Of a stretch of DNA of 20,121 bases, positions 13,904 to 20,121 are shown one piece after another. The notes below the pieces were generated by a model, which made no database searches, was not told the DNA's origin, and worked only from the letters and a program-made list of their open reading frames with translations. The position numbers were made by a program, and so were the translations under genes. The stretch is taken from positions 1 to 20,121 of the forward strand of contig JAEZKH010000025.1 of assembly GCA_023415515.1 (NCBI GenBank), written 5' to 3'. The DNA comes from Actinomycetes bacterium. Its GTDB lineage: Bacteria; Actinomycetota; Actinomycetes; Mycobacteriales; Mycobacteriaceae. Position 1 is the first letter of the stretch; every line of letters starts with the position of its first letter.

Positions 13904-16219
13904 TCACTCCCAGACAACCTCGTCGGGCGTCTTGTCCTCCCGCAACCCCCGCCAACTCGGTTGACGCAGACGGTCATCCGACGTTCGCTCGCTGTAGCGG
14001 ACCTCACCGACCAGTTCCGGCCGCACGAACGACACACCCTTGGCGTCCTGTGTGGAAAGTCTTGCATTGAACGGTGATTCGTCTGTCTCGAGCGGGGCGA
14101 GCACGGCTTTGAGGTGTTTGAGCGCCTTGTCGGTGAAGCCGGTGCCGACCCGACCGACGAACTGAAGCCCACCGTCGGCGGGAATGCCGAGCATCAGCGC
14201 GCCGATGCCGCTGGACCGCCCGCCCTCACCGCGGCGCCAGCCGCCGATGACCACCTCCTGGGTGTTCCAGATCTTGTCCTTGATCCACGACGCCGACCGC
14301 CTGCCAGGCTGATACGTCGAATCGCGCTTCTTGGCGACCACGCCTTCCCAGCGTCGCTTGCGCGCGTATTCGAGGGCCTCGGGGCCGTCGCCGGGCAACG
14401 CGTCGGGCACGATCAGGCCACCGCCTTCGGCTAGCGCCTCGAGGATCCGTCTGCGGTCGGAGTACTTCGCCTTGAGCAGCGAGCGGCCGTCGAGGTAGAG
14501 GACATCGAAGGCCCAGTACTCGACGCGCGTCGAGCGGGCGCGGTTCTGCATTTCACCGAAGCTGGGCACTCCGTCGTTGTCCAACGCCACCGCCTCGCCG
14601 TCGAGGATGACGTGGTGATCGGCGAGATCGGCTGCCAGCGCGGCGAATTGCGGAAACTCGGCGGTGACGTCGCGGCCGCGCCGTGAGCGCAGGTTGAGCC
14701 TGCCGTGGTCGGCGTCGACCAGCACGCGGTAGCCGTCCCACTTGCCTTCGAACGCCCACTGCGTTCGCTTCAGTTTCGCCACCGAACCCTCGGTTGACAG
14801 CATCGGCGCCAGGTCGCCTGCCTGCGGCTGCGGCTGCTCCTTCGTGCGGTGCGCCAACCAGTTCTTGCCGTCGGTCTGGATCAGCGCATAGCGGCCGGTG
14901 ATCTTCTTTCCATGCAGCGTGACGATCACCTCGCCCTTGCCCTTGACGGCCTTCTCCCCGTTGACGCCGGGGTCGCGAAACTTCTCGGCCTCGTAGGTGC
15001 CTGAATCCCACACGATCACCGTGCCGCCGCCGTACTCCCCCTTGGGGATCTCGCCTTCGAACGTGCCGTATTCCAGCGGATGGTCCTCGGTGTGCACGGC
15101 CAGGTGGTTGACCGACGGCGTGTCGGGCAGATTCTTGGGCACCGCCCAGCTGACCAGAACGCCGTCACGTTCGAGCCGGAAGTCATAGTGCAGCCTGCGG
15201 GCGTGGTGTTCCTGGATGACGAAGAAGTCGTCGTTGCCGGTGACCGGCGCGGTGTTCGGAACGGGCTCGGGCGTCTTGCCCGCGTCGCGCATGCTGCGGT
15301 AGGTGGACAACGCGTCGGCGACGGGCGCGTCGGCGTCCATGTCGGCCAACAGGTCGCCGTCGCGCTCCAGGCGTTCGAGCACTTCGTCGAACCGAAGATG
15401 CCGGAGCTTCGGATCCTCGATCTCGTCCCAGGTGCGCGGCGCCGCGACCGTGGGCTCTTCGCGACCGCGCAGCGAATACGGCGCGATCGTGGTCTTGTTG
15501 CCGTTGTTCTGGCTCCAGTCCACGAACACCTTGCCGCTGCGCTGGCTCTTGGTCATGGTGGCCGTCACGCGCTTCGGCATCGACTTCTCCAGCTGCACCG
15601 CGATCCGCCGGGCGAGGACCGACGCGCCGTGTGAGCTGATCGGCTTCTCCAGCGGCACGTACAGATGCAGACCCTTGCTGCCGCTGGTCAGCGGGAAGGT
15701 GGAAAGCCCGATGCCGGTGATCAGCTCGCGAACCTCGTGTGCGACCTCGCAGAGCTGGCGGAATGTGACCCCTTCGCCGGGGTCGAGGTCGAAGACGACG
15801 CGGGTGGCCAGGCCCGGTATCTGCTCGGCGCCGCCCTCACGGCTCCACGAGTTGACGAAACGCCATTGCGGCACATGCACTTCCAGCGATGCCTGTTGTG
15901 CGATCCAGGCCAGCCCTTCTGCGCTGTTGATGAGCGGATAGGTCGTGGTGCCCGACTTGTGGGTGATCGACGCCCGCTCCAGCCAGTCGGGCGCCGAGCT
16001 GGCGAGCTGTTTCTCGAAGAAGGACGGCTCGCCGACGCCGTTGGGCCAGCGTTTGCGGGTCACCGCCCGGCCTGCGATGTGCGGGATCATGGCCTCGGCG
16101 ACGTTGACGTAGTAGTCGAACACCTCCTGCTTCGTGACGGCCTTGCGCCGTCGACCCGTCGCCGGGTACAGCACTTTGTCCGGGTTTGTCAGCCTGACCC
16201 GGCCAAATCGATCCACCAC
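13904..16219 (-). CDS. ligD: Non-homologous end joining DNA ligase LigD (polymerase-phosphoesterase-ligase)
   Basis: A 771-residue multidomain repair enzyme that fills, trims and seals double-strand breaks with Ku. Domain order is as in mycobacteria. Primase-polymerase, about 1-295: metal-binding Asp144 and Asp146 (FDLDPG) and Asp234 (VFVDWSQN). 3'-phosphoesterase, about 325-460: His338, His344, Asp346, Arg348 (EHHARRLHYDFRLE) and His380/Tyr384. ATP-dependent ligase, about 470-771: nucleotidyl Lys493 (EGKWDGYR), EGVVAK (625-630) and WIKDK (645-649). Length is close to the M. tuberculosis protein (about 760). The start is GTG 16219 (next codon also GTG), six bases after a TACTAC -10-like hexamer, so the mRNA may be leaderless. 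No ku gene lies in the window. Confidence 0.97.
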   Translation of the reverse strand: MVDRFGRVRLTNPDKVLYPATGRRRKAVTKQEVFDYYVNVAEAMIPHIAGRAVTRKRWPNGVGEPSFFEKQLASSAPDWLERASITHKSGTTTYPLINSAEGLAWIAQQASLEVHVPQWRFVNSWSREGGAEQIPGLATRVVFDLDPGEGVTFRQLCEVAHEVRELITGIGLSTFPLTSGSKGLHLYVPLEKPISSHGASVLARRIAVQLEKSMPKRVTATMTKSQRSGKVFVDWSQNNGNKTTIAPYSLRGREEPTVAAPRTWDEIEDPKLRHLRFDEVLERLERDGDLLADMDADAPVADALSTYRSMRDAGKTPEPVPNTAPVTGNDDFFVIQEHHARRLHYDFRLERDGVLVSWAVPKNLPDTPSVNHLAVHTEDHPLEYGTFEGEIPKGEYGGGTVIVWDSGTYEAEKFRDPGVNGEKAVKGKGEVIVTLHGKKITGRYALIQTDGKNWLAHRTKEQPQPQAGDLAPMLSTEGSVAKLKRTQWAFEGKWDGYRVLVDADHGRLNLRSRRGRDVTAEFPQFAALAADLADHHVILDGEAVALDNDGVPSFGEMQNRARSTRVEYWAFDVLYLDGRSLLKAKYSDRRRILEALAEGGGLIVPDALPGDGPEALEYARKRRWEGVVAKKRDSTYQPGRRSASWIKDKIWNTQEVVIGGWRRGEGGRSSGIGALMLGIPADGGLQFVGRVGTGFTDKALKHLKAVLAPLETDESPFNARLSTQDAKGVSFVRPELVGEVRYSERTSDDRLRQPSWRGLREDKTPDEVVWE

Positions 16220-16225
16220 GCCACG

Positions 16226-16231
16226 GTAGTA
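16226..16231 (-). promoter_or_regulatory. -10-like TACTAC for ligD (possible leaderless start)
   Basis: On the minus strand TACTAC is followed by six bases and GTG 16219. It differs from TANNNT at the last base. No Shine-Dalgarno is visible before the GTG. It lies seven bases from the opposite-strand -10 at 16239-16244. Confidence 0.35.
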
Positions 16232-16238
16232 CCCGTTG

Positions 16239-16244
16239 TACGGT
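16239..16244 (+). promoter_or_regulatory. -10 element TACGGT for the small secreted protein gene (leaderless)
   Basis: TACGGT is followed by six bases (TGAACG) and the ATG at 16251, the same geometry as for rnhA and the LLM gene. No Shine-Dalgarno is present. Confidence 0.5.
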
Positions 16245-16250
16245 TGAACG

Positions 16251-16481
16251 ATGAGGCGAATCCTCGCGGCCTGCCTGATCGCGGCCGCCGCGACCGTGAC
16301 GGGCGGCGGTGCGCAGGCTGTCGCGGACCCCGAGGAACTGGTCCCCTACTGCTCGGGCGATCAGACGCCGATGGACAACAACTGCAGGCTCACGCCCAGT
16401 CAGGTGTTCACCCATGACTTCCCGGGGGCCAACCCGCAGACCGGCTACGGCACCAACCCCGGCGAGGAACCCGTCGTCTAG
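16251..16481 (+). CDS. Small secreted protein with two cysteines, unknown function
   Basis: A 76-residue product. Residues 1-25 form a signal peptide: MRR, then a hydrophobic ILAACLIAAAATV core, then a GGGAQAVA region with a likely signal peptidase I cut after AVA (23-25). The mature ~51-residue chain is acidic and Pro/Gly-rich, with Cys34 and Cys45 (PYCSGDQTPMDNNC) able to form one disulfide. There is no lipobox. Similar short exported proteins of this style occur in mycobacteria, but I do not recognise a function. It is divergent from ligD over 31 bp and ends 13 bp from the convergent DUF4032 gene, so it is a single-gene unit. Coding is supported by the signal peptide and promoter geometry. 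Confidence 0.75.
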   Translation: MRRILAACLIAAAATVTGGGAQAVADPEELVPYCSGDQTPMDNNCRLTPSQVFTHDFPGANPQTGYGTNPGEEPVV

Positions 16482-16494
16482 GTGTATCGAGCAG

Positions 16495-17760
16495 TCAGTC
16501 GTCCAACTCGATGACGGGCATCGGCGCCGTCGGCACCTCGGCAACGGCCATCTTGGCCGCCGAGTCGGCCGGGATCGTCTCGCGACGCAGCGCCGCAAGC
16601 GCGACATCGGTGCCCACGTCGCGGCCTGCGCGCTCGCTGAGCAGCCACCGCACTTCGAGCAGATCGCAATACGCCTGGATCGCCGTGCCGGTGTTGTTCA
16701 CCGCCGCATGCGCCATGTGCTCGGTCGGTGTCAACACCTCGATCACCCACAGCCGCGCTGCCGTCGACTCGTCGACGTCGTGGCCGGCCTCCCGGCACAG
16801 CTGCGCCCGGTAGGCCTGCATGTCGCCGAGCAGGATGCGCGCCTGCCCTTCGCCGACGTCGAGGCCGGTGAGCTCTCGCAGGCGCTGCGCGTGGAAGCGG
16901 CGATCCCCCACCGCGACATGGATTCTGAGTTGGCTGGGATCGTCGGACACCGGCTGCAGCGAAACTTCGTCGACGGCGAAGCCCATGTCGTTCAGGCGCC
17001 GCACCGTGCCCTCGACGCGGTACCGATCGGCGAAGCCGAAGACCGGTTCGGCGTGCAGGACGTCCCACAGCGACGTGTAGCGGTCCCGAAGGTGCTCGGC
17101 CTCCGCGATCAGCGTGTCCTGCAACTGCTCCGGGTCGTCGAGCCGCTCGGCCAGATCGACCAGGCCCATGGCGACGTTCTCCACCATGATCTCGATGTCG
17201 TGCTCCCGCTGCCCTCGGCTCAACCTGGGATGCACCGCGGAGGTCTCTGCGTCGACGAGCCACGCCTGCAGCGTCTGACCGTCGCGGGAGAACAGTGTGT
17301 TCGCCAGCGAGCAGTCACCCCAGAACACGCCGTGGCGGTGCAGTTCGACCAGCAGCCCGGCCATGCCGTCGAGCAGCCGCGCCCGGTGCTTGGGCTGGTC
17401 GGGCGGCAGCCGCATGAACAACCGGCGGTACTGCCACGACCCCTCCAGGTAACGGGTGACGAGGATCGCGGTGTCGAACTCCGGCTGCAGCACCAAACCG
17501 GCCGGACGCACGGCGGGCAGGTCCATGTCCTCGAGCCTGCGCAGAACGTCATACTCCTTGACCGCGATTCGCGCGGGCATGTCCTTGACGGCCCACAGCG
17601 CACCGTCGGCTTCGACGAATTTGACCAGGTGCCTGCTGGGGCCGACGGCGATGTCGCGAAGCGGCACGTCGGGCACGTTCCACTGCGACAGCGGCGCGTC
17701 CCACGGGAGAGCCAGCAGACCCGCGGTCGGCGTCCGAAGCCGGAACTCCGGTGCCCCCAC
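16495..17760 (-). CDS. DUF4032 protein with protein/lipopolysaccharide kinase-like domain
   Basis: A 421-residue cytosolic protein. The first 220 residues carry a kinase-fold signature: Lys60-region LWAVKDMP, KEYDVLRRLED (about 68-78, helix C), the hinge ILVTRYLEGSW (99-109), the catalytic-loop-like HRHGVFWGDCSLANTLF with Asp149 and Asn154, and the metal-binding AWLVDAE with Asp170. The C-terminal part (about 230-400), with a VEGTVRRLNDMGFAVDEVSLQP segment, is the DUF4032-type region. The start is GTG 17760, with GGGAGGAG eight bases upstream. It follows the ABC ATPase gene by 22 nt and is the last gene of that operon, which suggests a role linked to carbohydrate uptake or its control. Substrate and activity are unknown; aminoglycoside-phosphotransferase-like small-molecule kinase is an alternative. 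Confidence 0.8.
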   Translation of the reverse strand: MGAPEFRLRTPTAGLLALPWDAPLSQWNVPDVPLRDIAVGPSRHLVKFVEADGALWAVKDMPARIAVKEYDVLRRLEDMDLPAVRPAGLVLQPEFDTAILVTRYLEGSWQYRRLFMRLPPDQPKHRARLLDGMAGLLVELHRHGVFWGDCSLANTLFSRDGQTLQAWLVDAETSAVHPRLSRGQREHDIEIMVENVAMGLVDLAERLDDPEQLQDTLIAEAEHLRDRYTSLWDVLHAEPVFGFADRYRVEGTVRRLNDMGFAVDEVSLQPVSDDPSQLRIHVAVGDRRFHAQRLRELTGLDVGEGQARILLGDMQAYRAQLCREAGHDVDESTAARLWVIEVLTPTEHMAHAAVNNTGTAIQAYCDLLEVRWLLSERAGRDVGTDVALAALRRETIPADSAAKMAVAEVPTAPMPVIELDD

Positions 17761-17782
17761 CAGACCTGCTCCTCCCGTGCCC

Positions 17783-18868
17783 TCAATTCAGCCGTTCACC
17801 GGTCTTCGGATGGAACAGGTGAACCGCCCCGTCTGCAGACTTGCGTAGCTTCACGGTGTCGGCGAGCCGAGGAGCCGTCCGCGGATTGCACCGCGCGACC
17901 AACTCGACGCCCGAGCCGGAACCCGCATGCGTGTAGACGTATGCCTCGCTGCCCAGATCCTCGACGAGGTCGACGACGACGTCGACGCCGCCGTCGTCGG
18001 AGATCTCGAGCGTTTCCGGCCTGATGCCGATGGTCACTTCGTCCAGCCCGGCGTCGCTGACCTTGGTGAGATCGTCACGCTGCAACTCCAACGTGTTGTC
18101 ACCGACTTTCACACCGTCGGCGGTGACGGGCAGTGTCACGAGATTCATTGCGGGCGAACCGATGAAACCCGCGACGAAGGCATTGGCCGGCCGGTCGTAG
18201 AGCTCGTTCGGCGACGCGAACTGCTGCAGCTTGCCGAACCGCAGCACGGCGACCCGGTCACCCATGGTCATCGCCTCCACCTGATCGTGGGTGACATACA
18301 CCGTCGTGGTGCCGAGACGCCGCTGCAGCGCGGCGATCTGGGTGCGCGTCTGCACCCGCAGTTTGGCGTCGAGGTTGCTCAAGGGCTCGTCCATGCAGAA
18401 CACCTGCGGTTCGCGCACGATCGCGCGGCCCATCGCGACGCGCTGCCGCTGACCGCCGGACAGCTTGGCGGGCTTGCGGTCCAGGAACTCGGTGAGGTCG
18501 AGGATCTTGGCTGCCTCCTCGACTTTTCTGCGCCGCTCGTCGGCGGATACGCCGCGAAGCTTCAATGCGAACCCCATGTTCTCGGCGACGGTCTTGTTGG
18601 GGTACAGCGCATAGTTCTGGAACACCATCGCGATGTCGCGGTCCTTGGACGGAACTCCGGTCATGTCCTTTCCGCCGATCTCGATGGACCCTTCGTCGAT
18701 GTCCTCGAGGCCTGCCAGCATCCGTAGCGCGGTGCTCTTACCCGAACCCGAAGGCCCGACCAGCACGACGAACTCGCCGTCGGAGATGTCGAGGTTGAGG
18801 GAGTCGACGGCCAGCTTGTCGGACCCTTCGTAGATGCAGGTCGCGTTCTTGTAGGTGATGGATGCCAT
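17783..18868 (-). CDS. Carbohydrate ABC transporter ATP-binding protein (MalK/UgpC/MsiK type)
   Basis: A 361-residue ATPase that powers a sugar or polyol importer from the cytosolic side. Walker A is GPSGSGKST (38-46), Q-loop Gln84 (MVFQNYALYP), signature LSGGQRQR (136-143), Walker B VFCMDEP (156-162), and the switch His194 (VTHDQ). Residues about 235-361 form the C-terminal TOBE/regulatory part typical of MalK-like subunits (IGIRPETLEI). ATG 18868 is preceded by GGAG seven bases upstream. It lies 36 nt after the second permease gene. MsiK-type ATPases can serve several importers in Actinobacteria, but its location in an operon with two permeases makes a dedicated role likely. Confidence 0.95.
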   Translation of the reverse strand: MASITYKNATCIYEGSDKLAVDSLNLDISDGEFVVLVGPSGSGKSTALRMLAGLEDIDEGSIEIGGKDMTGVPSKDRDIAMVFQNYALYPNKTVAENMGFALKLRGVSADERRRKVEEAAKILDLTEFLDRKPAKLSGGQRQRVAMGRAIVREPQVFCMDEPLSNLDAKLRVQTRTQIAALQRRLGTTTVYVTHDQVEAMTMGDRVAVLRFGKLQQFASPNELYDRPANAFVAGFIGSPAMNLVTLPVTADGVKVGDNTLELQRDDLTKVSDAGLDEVTIGIRPETLEISDDGGVDVVVDLVEDLGSEAYVYTHAGSGSGVELVARCNPRTAPRLADTVKLRKSADGAVHLFHPKTGERLN

Positions 18869-18904
18869 GGATTGTCTCCGTGTTCTCAGTCTGATTCTTG
18901 ACGG

Positions 18905-19774
18905 TTACTTGATCGCGCCGAACGAAAGTCCGCGCACCAGCTTGTTCTGGGCGAGCCACCCGCACAGGACGACCGGCAGCGCGGACAGGGTCGCGGCCGC
19001 CGAGAGCACGGCCCAGTACTGTCCCTGACCGGCGATGAAGCCGACCAGGTACACAGGCATGGTCTGGGCGTTCACCGCGGTGAGGTTCACCGCGAAGAAG
19101 AACTCGTTCCATGCGAAGATCACGCAGATCAGGGCGGTGGCCGCGATGCCCGGTGACACCAACGGAAGAATCACTTCCCGCACTGAGCGCCACAGGCTCG
19201 CGCCGTCGAGGCTCGCCGCCTCCAGCAGTTCACCGGGCACCTCGAGGAAGAACGACCTCATCATCCACACCGCGATCGGCAGGTTCATCGCCGTGTAGAG
19301 GATCACCAGCGCCCAGATGTTGTCCAGCAGGCCGATATTGGACACGATGACGTACAGCGGGAGGATCACTGCGACGATCGGCAGCATCTTCGTGCTCATG
19401 AAGAAGAACAGCGCATCCTGCGTCTTGCGCACCGGCCGAAGCGAAAGCGCGAATGCCGCGGGCACACCGAGCAGCAAGACCAGCACCGTCGAGATCCCGG
19501 TGGCGAACACCGAGTTCAGGAACGCCGGGCCGATCCCCTGTTCGAACACCGCCTTGAACTGATCGAGCGTCGGGGTGAAGAACAGCTTCGGCGGACTGGT
19601 TGCCGCGTCGGATTCCGACTTGAACGCAGTCAACACCATCCAGAACACCGGGAAGAAGAAGCCGATCCCCGCGATCCATGCCACCACCCCCCAGGGGCTG
19701 AACTTGCGGGACTTCTTCTTCGACGGCTCCGCCGCAGCCGTTGCGGCCGTGTCTCTTTCAACTGTCGTTGTCAT
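18905..19774 (-). CDS. Carbohydrate ABC transporter permease (MalG/SmoG type)
   Basis: A 289-residue integral membrane protein with six predicted hydrophobic helices, after a polar N-terminal tail of about 25 residues. The EAA loop that docks onto the ATPase is visible: ELLEAASLDGASLWRSVREV (about 195-215) followed by ILPLVSPGIAA. It forms the second half of the membrane pore with the upstream permease. ATG 19774 comes one base after the stop of that permease, so expression is coupled. The C-terminal end GLSFGAIK is typical of polyol or sugar permeases of the binding-protein-dependent family. The substrate cannot be told by eye; sorbitol/mannitol-type polyols are suggested by similarity in style and by the polyol genes in the same window. 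Confidence 0.93.
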   Translation of the reverse strand: MTTTVERDTAATAAAEPSKKKSRKFSPWGVVAWIAGIGFFFPVFWMVLTAFKSESDAATSPPKLFFTPTLDQFKAVFEQGIGPAFLNSVFATGISTVLVLLLGVPAAFALSLRPVRKTQDALFFFMSTKMLPIVAVILPLYVIVSNIGLLDNIWALVILYTAMNLPIAVWMMRSFFLEVPGELLEAASLDGASLWRSVREVILPLVSPGIAATALICVIFAWNEFFFAVNLTAVNAQTMPVYLVGFIAGQGQYWAVLSAAATLSALPVVLCGWLAQNKLVRGLSFGAIK

Positions 19775-19775
19775 G

Positions 19776-20121
19776 TCAGGCTGCCTCTTCCTTGCCGGTG
19801 AACGATTTGAAGATCAACCGAAGGGCGAAGTTGGCGATGATGATCGTGAAGATGACGACCACCACGCCCATGGCCGCGGCCTGGCCCATGTCGAAGCCGA
19901 GGAACGCGCGTTGGTAGATGTAGAACGGCAGGTTCGCACTGGCAATACCGGGACCGCCCTGGGTCATCATGTAGATCGTGTCGAAGGTGTTGACCAGATA
20001 GATCGCACCCAGCACCACGCCCAGCTCGATGAACCGGCGCAGGTGCGGCAGTGTCAGCTCCCGGAACGCCTGGAACGCCGTCGCACCGTCGACCCCGCTG
20101 GCCTCCAGGATGTCGCGCGGC
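19776..20121 (-). CDS. Carbohydrate ABC transporter permease (MalF/SmoF type), C-terminal part
   Basis: The frame ending at 19776 stays open to the right edge, giving about 115 C-terminal residues; the N-terminal part lies beyond the window. The visible portion begins within the EAA loop (PRDILEASGVDGATAFQAFR, then ELTLPHLRRF), followed by a helix LGVVLGAIYLVNTFDTIYMMTQGGPG, the conserved periplasmic segment with YIYQRAF, and a last hydrophobic helix MGVVVVIFTIIIANFALRLIF. This is the usual end of MalF-like permeases. A start at 20018 would delete the EAA loop, so that shorter reading is rejected. A substrate-binding lipoprotein gene is expected upstream, outside the window. Confidence 0.92.
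   Translation of the reverse strand, partial: PRDILEASGVDGATAFQAFRELTLPHLRRFIELGVVLGAIYLVNTFDTIYMMTQGGPGIASANLPFYIYQRAFLGFDMGQAAAMGVVVVIFTIIIANFALRLIFKSFTGKEEAA

Noticed and set aside
16309..18024. 571-codon plus frame opposite the DUF4032 and ABC ATPase genes
   Set aside because: No domain pattern, and it overlaps the secreted protein gene in another frame and two well-supported minus genes.
1..20121. Search for tRNA, CRISPR, insertion sequences or prophage parts
   Set aside because: No cloverleaf, regular spacer array, transposase or terminal repeats were seen; codon use looks uniform across genes.

Overview
The window reads as chromosomal DNA of a high-GC actinobacterium, most likely a rapidly growing Mycobacterium (Mycolicibacterium). 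The reasons are a DUF222/13E12-type gene with a mycobacterial SOS box, a KstR-like operator in front of an LLM (F420/flavin type) oxidoreductase, a LigD with the mycobacterial domain order polymerase-phosphoesterase-ligase, a DUF4235 protein, and several genes without Shine-Dalgarno sites that fit the leaderless pattern TANNNT-N6-ATG. From memory, the order rnhA ... ligD ... sugar ABC transporter resembles the M. smegmatis region around rnhA (MSMEG_5562) and ligD (MSMEG_5570); this was not checked by a search.

Left part (1-4800): the 5' end of a DUF222/HNH gene, an MFS transporter and a DUF4235 protein, all on the minus strand; then on plus an LLM oxidoreductase with a KstR-type operator over its -10, and a STAS plus GHKL-ATPase fusion; then an AraC-family regulator on minus.

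Middle part (4900-10725): a divergent catabolic cluster. On minus, a class II ketose-bisphosphate aldolase followed by an SDR dehydrogenase. On plus, a tightly coupled run of FGGY kinase, DeoR-family regulator, PfkB (1-phosphofructokinase/LacC type) kinase and zinc polyol dehydrogenase. The gene set matches polyol -> ketose -> ketose phosphate -> ketose bisphosphate -> two trioses. The 83-bp divergent promoter region holds four decamers with CCAAC-like cores at exact 10-bp steps, the best candidate for the DeoR operator.

Right part (10800-20121): a leaderless rnhA; a convergent minus pair (DJ-1/PfpI protein and an ABM monooxygenase-like protein); an alpha/beta hydrolase-TetR pair with a TetR-type palindrome; ligD on minus, divergent over only 31 bp from a small secreted protein; then a minus-strand operon of two carbohydrate ABC permeases (the first cut by the right edge), a MalK/MsiK-type ATPase and a DUF4032 protein with an intact kinase-like core. 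The ABC transporter could import the substrate of the catabolic cluster, but they are separate transcription units and this link is inference. No tRNA, rRNA, CRISPR array or insertion sequence was seen.
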